Source: Bacteroides sp.
GTDB lineage: Bacteria > Bacteroidota > Bacteroidia > Bacteroidales > Bacteroidaceae
Reading direction: 5' to 3'
Assembly: GCF_028690125.1 (NCBI RefSeq)
Contig: NZ_JAQVBV010000043.1
Span: forward strand, 1 to 39,391
DNA: 39,391 bases
Position numbers and translations under genes: made by a program. Under the pieces are notes generated by a model. It was not told where the DNA came from. It saw nothing but the letters and a program-made list of their open reading frames with translations, and ran no database searches. This document shows, in pieces, positions 30,479-39,222 of this stretch (its first letter is position 1; the number at the start of each line of letters is the position of its first letter).

Positions 30479-32520
30479 TTAATATAATTCCTCCTCGTTC
30501 ACGTTTCCAGAAATTGTAGAATCGAACCAAGATAAATCTGTCTTATTAGTCACCCACTCATTATACTTTTTATAAGCCTTTACCACAGATGATCTCTCTT
30601 TCGGATATCTCCATGCAGATTCATTTGCGGAAACACGAGGAAAATCCAATGCCCAACAAAACATATCTTCCATTCGATAGAAAATTCCTTTTGATTCATC
30701 GGAACAGTCTTTCTGTGTTCCAAGTAGTGTTCTATCCATTTTAGACGTTGGAGCAAAATCCGGTAAATGAATTTCCCGGGAGCGCCCATTGACAAATATA
30801 AATGGATTGAATTTCATCAAAGAAAGATTACTAACCGAAACTTTCAAAGGGATATTTACAACTACCTCTTCTACTGAAACAAAATCAGATCCTTTCTCTG
30901 TATTTATAAAGCCATCCGCATCTGAAAAAGTTCACTTACATCTTCCCATACAACGAAAGTAGCTTTTGAATTCCCACTTTCCAAGGTAGCACCTTCCACT
31001 TTTGCAACCTCAATATCATTCTCTGTTAAAGGCAACTCTACTCCAAAACCTATTTTTGTATAAGCAGCCGTTCCCTTAGCTATCGGCTTTAAACGCAGTT
31101 TGATATCCGTAATTTTATTATCAGTATTTTTAACTACACTATAAGTATAGTTCACCACAAAATCATTCAGATCATAATCTCCGGGATTAGGCCATTGATC
31201 TTCAAAAGCCAATGTACCATGAATAGATTCATTAACAGTCACTTCCTCATCAACCGGAATATCTTCTCCAGGCTCAATAGCTTCCACAGGACTAGCTGTC
31301 ACTTTCACCATCACATCATTGAAATCATAATCAGAATTATTATCACCGAAAGGACGAATATCAAACCCTGTCACACAACAGTTAGAAGAACCCAATTGCC
31401 GAGTTATAGCCTGAGATTTTCCCCAAGCATTCAACATCGGAGTAGAGTAATACATTCCAGACACTTCACCATCTACAATCGGATAAGTCTTATTTTTAAA
31501 AGAATAAGCATTCTTTTCTGTTATAACCGTGCCATCTTTCTTAAAACCATTTCGTGCAACAGCAAATCCAATACGTGTTCCCTTTGGAAAAACCGTGCTA
31601 TATTCAGTTCCATTCCAATAAAGCAACTGAACCTTCAATCCGGATGGACATTGAATCTGATTTGTGTTAGGAAGTAACATTGTCATATGTAGATTATCAA
31701 TATCATTATGTCCATTTATTTCTCCTTCTTTATAATTATAATACATTAATGAATTATAAACTGTTCGATTGGAAACATAAAAACCTCCATCACCTACGTA
31801 AGTCACCCAAACCTCAGCCCCATTTTCATCGATAACTCTCAAATCCGAATTTTTAGAAAGGTCTGCTTTATGAACGTTTTCCCGCTCCGGATACCAGCTA
31901 TCAATCTGATTAATCAAAACAGTAGACAGTAATTCTTTAGATACCAAAGAGCAACCGCCTTGAACCGGAATACCATCTTTATCTACCTCCGTATTTTTAT
32001 AAGGTACATATAATTCATACAATCCACTAACCTTAGTAAAAGTTTGAGGAATCTCAATAGAAGTAGTGCCACGGACATTGGTAGCAAATTGAGGAAAGGC
32101 AACGCCTTGAAAATTTAATGAAATAAAATCTTGAACATTCACTTCCTGCACCTGACCGTAGCCTGTTGTAAGAGGAGCTACATAAATTGTTGAAATATTA
32201 TTTGCTATTACTACTTCCGCTTCCAATTTACCCGAAGCATTCGTATTTCCAACATATACCGGATCTATAGAAATGATCCCTTCACCAATATAAGGCTGGC
32301 TCATAAAAACTCCAAACTTTACATCCTTTTGTGGTTCTCCATCCCCATTGAGTGCAGTAATTGAAATGTTTTTTACTGTTTTCAAATTAAAGTCCGAGGA
32401 CAAACCGAGCTGTTCATCTTTTGATGTTTCCCCATCCTGCTTATACAAATTCTTCTCATCCACACATGAGACTAGTATCAAGCCAATAATTCCCCCAAAA
32501 AGGTACCTTAAGTTTCTCAT
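30479..32520 (-). pseudogene. LruC-domain / DUF4842 lipoprotein gene with one frameshift
   Basis: The first frame (32520 to 30904) encodes 538 residues: lipoprotein signal MRNLRYLFGGIIGLILVSC (Cys19), an early beta-rich domain, then NSDYDFNDVMVKV and EDQWPNPGDYDLNDFVVNYTY, the hallmark of this family. It then stops within VVWEDVSELFQ. The family C-terminus continues in the next frame (30917 to 30479: ADGFINTEKGSDF, LMKFNPFIFVNG, REIHLPDFAPTSKMD, and the ending YKKYNEWV). A single base lost near 30918-30924 explains both halves, giving an original product of about 680 residues. Everything else is well kept, including promoter and terminator, so the break is recent or a sequencing error. Members are predicted surface lipoproteins of unknown function. 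Confidence 0.88.
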
Positions 32521-32551
32521 ATTTACTAAACTATGTTTGTTTCGACGACTA

Positions 32552-32582
32552 CAAAGATAACCTAAAATCTTAAAATATCAAA
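32552..32582 (-). promoter_or_regulatory. Promoter of the LruC lipoprotein gene
   Basis: On the minus strand TTTG (32579-32582), a 19-base spacer and TATCTTTG (32552-32559), matching the consensus fully. Confidence 0.7.
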
Positions 32583-32603
32583 AAATATATTTGATAATAT
32601 CCC

Positions 32604-32677
32604 CATTAATAATGAGTAAGGCCTGTTATTCCATTATTAATAGGGATTTTCTATTTCAACAAGCCCCTCTATCTTTG
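32604..32677 (+). promoter_or_regulatory. Flavodoxin promoter with upstream dyad
   Basis: A TATCTTTG -7 box is at 32670-32677, 28 bases before the ATG. Upstream lies a 10-bp dyad ATTAATAATG/CATTATTAAT (32605-32614 and 32632-32641), between the two divergent promoters, a possible shared operator. Confidence 0.5.
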
Positions 32678-32704
32678 CAACATCACATAAAAAAAGAAAT
32701 AAAA

Positions 32705-33211
32705 ATGAATAAAATCGGAGTATTTTATGGTTCCACAACTGGAACTACTGAAGACATAGCCCGTCAAATTGCAGAAAAGCTGAATGTCCCCTCCGGACAT
32801 ATTTACGATGCTTCTAAAATTACGGAAGATTTGGTTAGAGAATATGATATATTGGTGCTAGGTACCTCTACTTGGGGAGCCGGCGAGCTACAGGATGATT
32901 GGTATGATGGAGTGAAAGTTCTAAAAAGATGCGATCTGTCTCACAAATATGTTGCTTTGTTTGGTTGTGGTGATTCAGACTCTTATTGCGATACCTTCTG
33001 TGATGGTATAGGTATTCTTTATGAAGAACTAAAAGATACTAATTGTAAATTCTGCGGTACAATCGATACTACCGGATACACATTCGATTTTTCTATTGCT
33101 GTCGTTAATGGGAAATTTATCGGACTTCCAATTGATGAAGTGAACGAAGACAACAAAACAGATGAACGAATCAGTAAATGGGTAGAACAAGTAAAACAAG
33201 AAATCAATTAA
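32705..33211 (+). CDS. fldA: Flavodoxin (long-chain type)
   Basis: The 168-residue protein is an FMN-binding electron carrier that replaces ferredoxin when iron is scarce. The FMN phosphate loop is YGSTTGTTEDIA (residues 8-19), the first flavin-stacking loop is STWGAGELQDDW, and the second is FGCGDSDSYCDTFCDGIG, which together define flavodoxin. The chosen start (MNKIGVFYG) lies 28 bases after the -7 box; the frame is open upstream but would begin before the promoter. DUF2023 follows after 29 bases, probably in the same transcript. Confidence 0.96.
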   Translation: MNKIGVFYGSTTGTTEDIARQIAEKLNVPSGHIYDASKITEDLVREYDILVLGTSTWGAGELQDDWYDGVKVLKRCDLSHKYVALFGCGDSDSYCDTFCDGIGILYEELKDTNCKFCGTIDTTGYTFDFSIAVVNGKFIGLPIDEVNEDNKTDERISKWVEQVKQEIN

Positions 33212-33240
33212 TAGTCTATCATAAAAAATCTGTTTACATT

Positions 33241-33603
33241 ATGCCCACTGAAAGAATAATTCCCGGTGAGATCCGGATTTTTCTCAACCATATCTATGAG
33301 TATAAGAAAGGTGTACGTAACATGGTACTTTATACTATGAATAAAGAATATGAAGAATTTGCTGTCCGTCGGCTCAAAAGTCAGAAAATAAGTTATATGA
33401 TACAAGAAGTTGGTACAAGTAAAATCAACCTATTTTTTGGAAAGTCTGAATGTATGAAAGCTATGCGTCATATTATCATCCGCCCTTTAAACCAACTAAC
33501 AGCTGAGGAAGACTTCATTCTAGGGACCATGTTAGGATATGATCTATGCCAGCAATGTAAACGTTATTGTAGTAAAAAAGAAAGTATTAAGATTGCTGTT
33601 TGA
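33241..33603 (+). CDS. DUF2023 family protein with C-terminal Cys cluster
   Basis: The 120-residue protein matches DUF2023 (IPGEIRIFLNHIYEYKKGVRNMVLYTM near the N-terminus, then a conserved INLFFGK). It ends with Cys103, Cys106 and Cys110 (LCQQCKRYC) plus Cys71, suggesting metal or redox chemistry. There is no signal peptide, so it is cytoplasmic. Its biochemical role is unknown to me. The short distance to flavodoxin suggests a shared electron-transfer or iron-limitation function. The start ATG 33241 is chosen; an upstream in-frame extension overlaps the flavodoxin gene. Confidence 0.88.
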   Translation: MPTERIIPGEIRIFLNHIYEYKKGVRNMVLYTMNKEYEEFAVRRLKSQKISYMIQEVGTSKINLFFGKSECMKAMRHIIIRPLNQLTAEEDFILGTMLGYDLCQQCKRYCSKKESIKIAV

Positions 33604-33725
33604 ATGATATATTTATAGCTTGGTTAAATACCCACAGGTGTGTACGAGAATAGTTCTGACCGATATCAGCAAAATAATATGGAAGTAAGCAATTACTCTT
33701 AACTAAATCAAATTAGTAATCCTAC

Positions 33726-33775
33726 AAAAAGGTGTATTTCAGTATTTTTCATTCTATACTGATATACACCTTTTT
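33726..33775. terminator. Terminator after DUF2023
   Basis: The arms AAAAAGGTGTAT and ATACACCTTTTT are perfect, with CAGTAT/ATACTG continuing after a small internal loop. The T-rich end fits a plus-strand rho-independent terminator. Confidence 0.82.
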
Positions 33776-33852
33776 ATATTTTATATTTTTCTCTACCTTT
33801 TTACTATTCAACCTTAAACTACCTAAATATACTGAATTTAAGAAATAACTAT

Positions 33853-33898
33853 GCCTATTTTTAGGTATTGTACCCCGTTTTAACCTCCTATAACTTTG
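33853..33898 (+). promoter_or_regulatory. Promoter of the iron-related envelope operon with nearby dyad
   Basis: TTG (33868-33870), a 20-base spacer and TAACTTTG (33891-33898). Overlapping the -33 end is an imperfect palindrome, ATGCCTA-TTT-TTAGGTAT (about 33851-33868), a candidate operator. Confidence 0.55.
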
Positions 33899-33920
33899 CA
33901 GTCGAAAAAATATATAAAAA

Positions 33921-35255
33921 ATGAGAAAACTAACTGCAATCTTCATTCTTTGTCTCCTGTCTTCATTTCATACACTTTCAGCACAGGAAACGCAAGAAAA
34001 ATCTAAAAGTATCAAATCTTCTTCGGAAGAGTATACAAAATTCCGTTTCGGCGGCTATGGTGAAATTGTCGCAAAATTTAAAGACTATGGTATCAACCGA
34101 TTCTATGGTGGTAGTGACGGAAATGCCAATGATCAAAGAAATACAATTTCTATTCCACGCTTTGTATTAGCATTCGATTACAAATTTAATTCTAAATGGA
34201 TACTTGGGGCTGAAATTGAGTTTGAATCCGGTGGAACAGGAACTGCTCTTGAACTAGAAAACTCTGAGAACGGAGAATATGAAACAGAAATTGAAAAGGG
34301 TGGTGAAGTTGCCTTGGAACAATTTCACATTACTCGCTTAATAAATCCGGCTTTCAACATACGTGCCGGACATATGATTGTACCAGTGGGACTAACAAAT
34401 GCACATCATGAACCAACGCTCTTTTTCGGGACCTCACGTCCGGAAGGAGAAACAACCATTCTACCATCTACGTGGCATGAAACAGGTTTAGCCTTTTTCG
34501 GTTCTTTTGGAAAAGGACATGCCAGTTTCGATTACCAAGCTATGGTAGTTACCGGATTAAATGCTAATGGATTTGACCGAAACACGTGGGTAGCCAGTGG
34601 TAAACAAGGTTTCTTTGAAGAAGATAACTTTACTTCACCAGCTTATGTTGCCCGATTGGATTATAAAGGAGTACTCGGTTTACGTGTAGGAGCGTCATTC
34701 TATTATTGTGTAAATGCAGGCTCTAATTCTGATAAAGCTGCTACGTACTCAAAAATTGGTAGTATTCCGGTAAGGATTTATACAGCAGATGCGCAATACC
34801 TTAATAAATATGTAACTGCACGTGGAAATATTGTATACGGGAATTTAGGAAATTCTGCTGCACTTAGCGGGAAAAATACCCAGTTATCTAACTTATCTCC
34901 GTATAGCCGTATCACCCCGATAGCAAAGAATGCTGTAAGTTATGCCGGGGAAGTTGGAGTCAATATCAGGTCAATATTCAATAATAGCAAAATTCCGGTT
35001 ATTTATCCTTTTGCCCGTTATGAATATTACAACCCACAAGAAAAAGGTGAAAAAAGACAAACAATGGATAAACGTAATCAGGTCAGTATGTGGACAGCCG
35101 GCTTAAACTGGTATGCTTTACCTAACCTGGTCATTAAAGCCGATTATACAACACGTAAAATAGGGACAAGCAAAATATTTGGTAAAGGACGCTATAATAG
35201 TGAAAATGAATTTGCCATCGGTATTGCATACATTGGCTGGTTTATAAAAAAATAA
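33921..35255 (+). CDS. Outer-membrane beta-barrel porin
   Basis: The 444-residue protein has a signal peptide (MRKLTAIFILCLLSSFHTLS-AQ) followed by a barrel with alternating hydrophobic and polar residues. It starts with FRFGGYGEIVAKF, a typical first strand, and ends in an aromatic terminus (FAIGIAYIGWFIKK). The segment FNIRAGHMIVPVGLTNAHHEP is similar to that of Bacteroidetes porins of the OprO/P clan. As the first gene of the operon with imelysin and a di-heme protein it may pass metal chelates or small anions. The substrate cannot be read from the sequence. Confidence 0.85.
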   Translation: MRKLTAIFILCLLSSFHTLSAQETQEKSKSIKSSSEEYTKFRFGGYGEIVAKFKDYGINRFYGGSDGNANDQRNTISIPRFVLAFDYKFNSKWILGAEIEFESGGTGTALELENSENGEYETEIEKGGEVALEQFHITRLINPAFNIRAGHMIVPVGLTNAHHEPTLFFGTSRPEGETTILPSTWHETGLAFFGSFGKGHASFDYQAMVVTGLNANGFDRNTWVASGKQGFFEEDNFTSPAYVARLDYKGVLGLRVGASFYYCVNAGSNSDKAATYSKIGSIPVRIYTADAQYLNKYVTARGNIVYGNLGNSAALSGKNTQLSNLSPYSRITPIAKNAVSYAGEVGVNIRSIFNNSKIPVIYPFARYEYYNPQEKGEKRQTMDKRNQVSMWTAGLNWYALPNLVIKADYTTRKIGTSKIFGKGRYNSENEFAIGIAYIGWFIKK

Positions 35256-35286
35256 GTATATATTAATAATTTAATTTTATATAAAT

Positions 35287-36444
35287 ATGAAAAAGAACAT
35301 CTTTTACACTGCAATACTTATTGCAGGATTGACTTTTACAACTACCGCTTGTAGTAATGATGATGATGATACTACCCAATCTCCCATAGATCTGGAATGT
35401 ACGCAAAATAATGTGGCTTCCTGGGGCAACTACATGAAAGTGGTAGCTACTCTTCTAAAAAATGATGCAGCTAACCTATATTCAGATTGGAATAATAGTT
35501 ATGAGGGTGGAGATAGTTATGCTGAGACATTTAAAAAACATAACAGTACAACTTTCTCTAGTGCATTGAACTGTGTCCAGCAAATTATTGACGGTTGTTA
35601 CGATATTGCCAATGAAGTCGGTACACAGAAAATTGGTGACCCATACGAAAAATATGAAGCAGGAAATATCAGCGGAGCATTATATGCTGTTGAGTCTTGG
35701 TACAGTTGGCATTCGCGCGAAGACTATTCAAATAATATACTTTCTATCCGTAATGCATATTATGGAACTAGAGATGGTAGTATTAACGATAATTCAATAT
35801 CAAAGATTCTTGCCAACAACGGTTACTCAGAATTGAATAATCAAATGATAGCAACCATCAATAAAGCTTATGATGCTATTTTGGATATTCCGCAACCTTT
35901 TCGTAATAACATTAATAGTTCTGAAGCAGAAGCCGCTATGGAAGCTTGCGCAGAACTTGCCAACTTATTAACAAATACATTAAAACCAACCATTACTAAT
36001 AACACAACTCTTAGTAGTAACAGTACTTTAGATCCTGTAGTTCAACAATATGTAGATGTTGTCGTATTGCCTACATACTTGGACTTAAAGAATGAAACTG
36101 AAGCACTCTATAAAACTGTTAGTACCTTCCAAGCTAATCCCAGTAACGCAGCATTCACTACAGCTGCTTCTGCTTGGGTAAAAGCACGTGGTCCGTGGGA
36201 AACAAGTGAAGCCTTTCTGTTTGGTCCTGTTGCTTCAAAAGGCCTTGATCCAAATATGGATAGCTGGCCTTTAGACCAAGATGCTATTGTTAATATTTTG
36301 AATTCCGGGAACTATGCAGATTTAGAATGGAGTGGTGACTACGATGAAGATAATGAAGATATCGCAGCAGCTCAAAATGTACGTGGCTTCCACACATTAG
36401 AATATTTGCTTTTTAAAGATGGTAAAGCACGTACCATCAAATAA
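35287..36444 (+). CDS. Imelysin (peptidase M75 family) lipoprotein, circularly permuted
   Basis: The 385-residue lipoprotein has the lipobox TTTAC (Cys22) followed by SNDDDD, a surface-export-type acidic signal. The family motif GxHxxE is Gly367-Glu372 (RGFHTLEYLLF) at the very C-terminus, preceded by AWVKARGPWETSEAFLFGP and SWPLDQDAIVNIL. In classical imelysins (EfeO, IcmP) these segments are in the N-terminal half. The order here matches the circularly permuted imelysin whose crystal structure is known from B. ovatus. Such proteins are linked to iron uptake and are not believed to be peptidases. It lies 31 bases after the porin gene. Confidence 0.93.
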   Translation: MKKNIFYTAILIAGLTFTTTACSNDDDDTTQSPIDLECTQNNVASWGNYMKVVATLLKNDAANLYSDWNNSYEGGDSYAETFKKHNSTTFSSALNCVQQIIDGCYDIANEVGTQKIGDPYEKYEAGNISGALYAVESWYSWHSREDYSNNILSIRNAYYGTRDGSINDNSISKILANNGYSELNNQMIATINKAYDAILDIPQPFRNNINSSEAEAAMEACAELANLLTNTLKPTITNNTTLSSNSTLDPVVQQYVDVVVLPTYLDLKNETEALYKTVSTFQANPSNAAFTTAASAWVKARGPWETSEAFLFGPVASKGLDPNMDSWPLDQDAIVNILNSGNYADLEWSGDYDEDNEDIAAAQNVRGFHTLEYLLFKDGKARTIK

Positions 36445-36465
36445 GATTATCTCATAAATAACCTC

Positions 36466-36506
36466 AAGAAGTAAAGGTGAGATTGAAAAATCTTCCTTTA
36501 CTTCTT
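36466..36506 (+). other. Strong hairpin between imelysin and di-heme genes
   Basis: The 12-bp arms AAGAAGTAAAGG and CCTTTACTTCTT are perfect, with AGATT/AATCT continuing to a GAAA tetraloop. No U-run follows, so it may be an mRNA processing or partial-attenuation element that sets the ratio of upstream to downstream products. Confidence 0.6.
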
Positions 36507-36541
36507 TGGTATGTTCAAGTATATTATCTCAATCTATAAAA

Positions 36542-37972
36542 ATGAATTCTTTATTAAAATATTCATTTCCTATCTTTTTCCTGTTAGCATGTAGTGCTTG
36601 CACCGAAGAAGGAATTGATGTTTTAGAAATAGAAGTTCCTGAAGGCTATGCATTATCAGCCGGTACGGCAACTAATTTTCTAAACTCATCCTTTGCCTAT
36701 GACACTCCTGCTGACTGGATCTCAGGTAGCTATGACAGCCGTTTCAATTCTGGTGATAAGCTTTATGATGATGTCCGTACAAGTAGTAATGGCACAGGTG
36801 GAGGATTAGGTCCGGTATATGCCGGTTATTCTTGCGGAAGTTGCCACCGAAATGCCGGTCGCACCAAACCAACACTGTGGAGTGAAGGTGGTTCAGGAAA
36901 CTATGGATTCTCCTCAATGTTAGTTTATATTTCACGTAAAAATGGTGCATTTTTCCAAGATTACGGACGAGTGCTTCACGATCAGGCTATTTATGGCGTT
37001 GATCCGGAAGGAAAGCTTTCTGTTACCTATACTAAAGAAACCTTCACCTTCCCGGACGGTGAGGAATATAAACTTTGCAAGCCCAATTACACTATCACTC
37101 AATGGTATGCAGATGAAATAAAACCAGAAGACCTTTTTTGTACGGTACGTATTCCTCTACGCCATGTAGGCATGGGACAAATGATGGCATTAGATCCTAT
37201 CGAAATAGAAGTTCTAGCTGCGAAAAGTAATTATCCGGAGTACGGTATTAGTGGACGCTGTAATTACATCACAGAACGGGGCGTTAAATGTTTAGGCCTT
37301 TCCGGCAACAAAGCCCAACATGCTGATTTAACAGTTGAACTTGGTTTTTCTAGTGATATGGGAGTCACTAACAGTCGCTATCCAGAGGAAATTTGCGAAG
37401 GACAAACACAAGTAAATCAAGGTAGTATGATGGGGCTTTCTTACGATCAGCTGGATGTCAGCACAAAAGAGATGGAAGATGTGGACCTTTATATGCAATC
37501 TTTAAGCGTGCCGGCACGCCGCAATGTGAATGATCCTCAGGTAATCAAAGGTGAGCAAAAGTTCTACGAAGCCAAATGCCATCTTTGTCATGTGACTACA
37601 CTTCACACCAAAACACGTGGAACGGCTTTATTGAATGGTACTCAACTACCATGGTTAGGCGGGCAAACCATCCACCCTTATTCAGACTTCCTGCTACATG
37701 ATATGGGATCTGAAATCATGGGAGTCGGGTTGAACGATGATTATGTAAGTGGTCTGGCACGAGGAAATGAATGGCGAACCACTCCTCTGTGGGGAATCGG
37801 ATTACAAGAGAAAGTTAATGGGCATACCTACTTTCTGCATGACGGACGTGCTAGAAATTTAGTAGAAGCTATTATGTGGCACGGAGGAGAAGGAGAAGCG
37901 TCCAAAAATATTTTCAAAAATATGAGTAAAGAAGACCGCGACGCACTTATCGCATTTATAAATTCACTTTAA
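36542..37972 (+). CDS. Di-heme c-type cytochrome lipoprotein (DHOR/DUF1111 family)
   Basis: From ATG 36542 there are 476 residues. The signal ends in a lipobox (LLAC, Cys17, or SAC, Cys20). Two heme-c sites are present: Cys98-Gly-Ser-Cys101-His102 and Cys346-His-Leu-Cys349-His350. The family blocks GGGLGPVYAGYSCGSCHRNAGR, LRHVGMGQMMALDP, WRTTPLWGIGLQ and FLHDGRARNLVEAIMWHGGEGE are intact. Proteins of this family are related to MauG-like peroxidases and lie beside imelysin in Pseudomonas and Bacteroidetes, where they are tied to iron acquisition. It probably changes the redox state of iron or its carrier at the cell surface. The exact electron partner is unknown. Confidence 0.93.
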   Translation: MNSLLKYSFPIFFLLACSACTEEGIDVLEIEVPEGYALSAGTATNFLNSSFAYDTPADWISGSYDSRFNSGDKLYDDVRTSSNGTGGGLGPVYAGYSCGSCHRNAGRTKPTLWSEGGSGNYGFSSMLVYISRKNGAFFQDYGRVLHDQAIYGVDPEGKLSVTYTKETFTFPDGEEYKLCKPNYTITQWYADEIKPEDLFCTVRIPLRHVGMGQMMALDPIEIEVLAAKSNYPEYGISGRCNYITERGVKCLGLSGNKAQHADLTVELGFSSDMGVTNSRYPEEICEGQTQVNQGSMMGLSYDQLDVSTKEMEDVDLYMQSLSVPARRNVNDPQVIKGEQKFYEAKCHLCHVTTLHTKTRGTALLNGTQLPWLGGQTIHPYSDFLLHDMGSEIMGVGLNDDYVSGLARGNEWRTTPLWGIGLQEKVNGHTYFLHDGRARNLVEAIMWHGGEGEASKNIFKNMSKEDRDALIAFINSL

Positions 37973-37995
37973 ATTTAAAACAGAATAATATTATT

Positions 37996-39210
37996 ATGAA
38001 TAAAATAATAACTGCCGTTATATTGTCGCTCATGCCTTTCACTGCAATAATGGCTCAACATGAAGAAGATACGGAAAACGGTGTAGTTTCATTAGCAGGA
38101 AGAGAAGGCTTTACCATCGAGACTAAAAAAGGAGATTTTGTATTCAAGCCCTATTTACTGGTACAAACAAGTGCCAACTTCAACTTTTACGATGATGAAG
38201 GACTGGATAAAGCATATAATCAAGATAATGTAGCCAATTCAGGTTTTTCCATACCCTATGCAGTCTTAGGATTTACCGGTAAGGCATTTGGTAAAGTATC
38301 TTTCAATCTTTCCATGAATGCTGCTGCCAGTGGGGCGGCATTACTCCAACAAGCATGGTTTGACGTACAGTTAAAAGAGCAATTTGCCATTCGTGTCGGA
38401 AAATTCAAAACTCCATTTTCACATGCTTATTTGACTACATTAGGAGAAACATTGTTACCTTCACTCCCTGTATCTCTGACAGCATCTACCATTCTCCCCT
38501 ATTCTCTGAATGCCGTAACACCCAATATTGGTACAGGTTTCGACTTAGGTGTAGAAGTTCATGGATTAGTTGCTGATAAATTCGGCTATGAAGTTGGTAT
38601 ATTTAATGGTACAGGAGCTTCAGTAAATACAGCTACTAAAACATTTAGTGACGATTGGCATATTCCATCCCTATTATACGCCGGTCGCTTTACTTATATG
38701 CCCAAAGGAGTATTGCCGGCCACTCAGGGAAATCCCAATCGTTTGCACGAGGACAAAATTATGTTTGGCATTTCTACATCTCTCAATGTAGAAAGTGAAA
38801 ATGAAAGTACTAATGATTTTCGTGCAGGTCTTGAATTTGCTATGTTGAAGAATAAACTTTATCTAGGAGCCGAGATGTACTATATGCATGTAGGCTTTAC
38901 CAAACGTCAAAAGATATCCGAGTCATACGATTATTTAGGTGGTTATGTTCAAGGTGGTTATTTTGTAGCTCCACGTTTGCAAGCGGCTCTACGCTATGAT
39001 TTCTTCAACCGTAATGGATTGGATACAAACGGTTTTTTGAATATGCCTGCCATAGGAGTGAATTATTTCTTCAAGAATTGCAACTTGAAGATGCAAGCAA
39101 TGTACCAATATATTGCCCGTACAAGTCATGATACACAACTCGACCGGGATAATGACGACTTAGGTTTAGCTATGCATTCAGGAGTTATTATGCTTCAATA
39201 TACTTTCTAA
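37996..39210 (+). CDS. OprO/OprP-like phosphate-selective-type porin
   Basis: The 404-residue protein has a signal peptide (MNKIITAVILSLMPFTAIMA-Q) and then a long beta barrel: GDFVFKPYLLVQTSANFNFY, FSFNLSMN-like strands, IRVGKFKTPFSHAYLTT and a terminal MLQYTF with C-terminal Phe. KFKTPFS-type signature and overall layout fit the phosphate-selective porin O/P family. The name describes the fold; in this iron-linked operon the substrate may be different. It follows the di-heme gene by 23 bases. Confidence 0.88.
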   Translation: MNKIITAVILSLMPFTAIMAQHEEDTENGVVSLAGREGFTIETKKGDFVFKPYLLVQTSANFNFYDDEGLDKAYNQDNVANSGFSIPYAVLGFTGKAFGKVSFNLSMNAAASGAALLQQAWFDVQLKEQFAIRVGKFKTPFSHAYLTTLGETLLPSLPVSLTASTILPYSLNAVTPNIGTGFDLGVEVHGLVADKFGYEVGIFNGTGASVNTATKTFSDDWHIPSLLYAGRFTYMPKGVLPATQGNPNRLHEDKIMFGISTSLNVESENESTNDFRAGLEFAMLKNKLYLGAEMYYMHVGFTKRQKISESYDYLGGYVQGGYFVAPRLQAALRYDFFNRNGLDTNGFLNMPAIGVNYFFKNCNLKMQAMYQYIARTSHDTQLDRDNDDLGLAMHSGVIMLQYTF

Positions 39211-39222
39211 AAGATATAAAAG

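Larger units (their letters stand above)
33604..33920 (+). other. 317-bp intergenic region with terminator and porin promoter
   Basis: It contains no gene. It holds a strong hairpin (33726-33775) and the promoter of the envelope operon (33868-33898), listed separately. The stretch 33604-33720 shows nothing I can interpret. Confidence 0.7.

Noticed and set aside
30904..30930. Programmed -1 ribosomal frameshift in the LruC lipoprotein gene
   Set aside because: The codons at the break (GAA CTT TTT CAG) do not form a canonical X-XXY-YYZ slippery heptamer; a base deletion is simpler.
31195..31677. 160-codon plus-strand frame inside the LruC lipoprotein gene
   Set aside because: It is antisense to a clearly recognisable lipoprotein reading frame and has low-complexity composition.
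32591..32704. Longer N-terminus for flavodoxin
   Set aside because: It contains the promoter and a dyad, and flavodoxins begin directly with the strand before the FMN loop.
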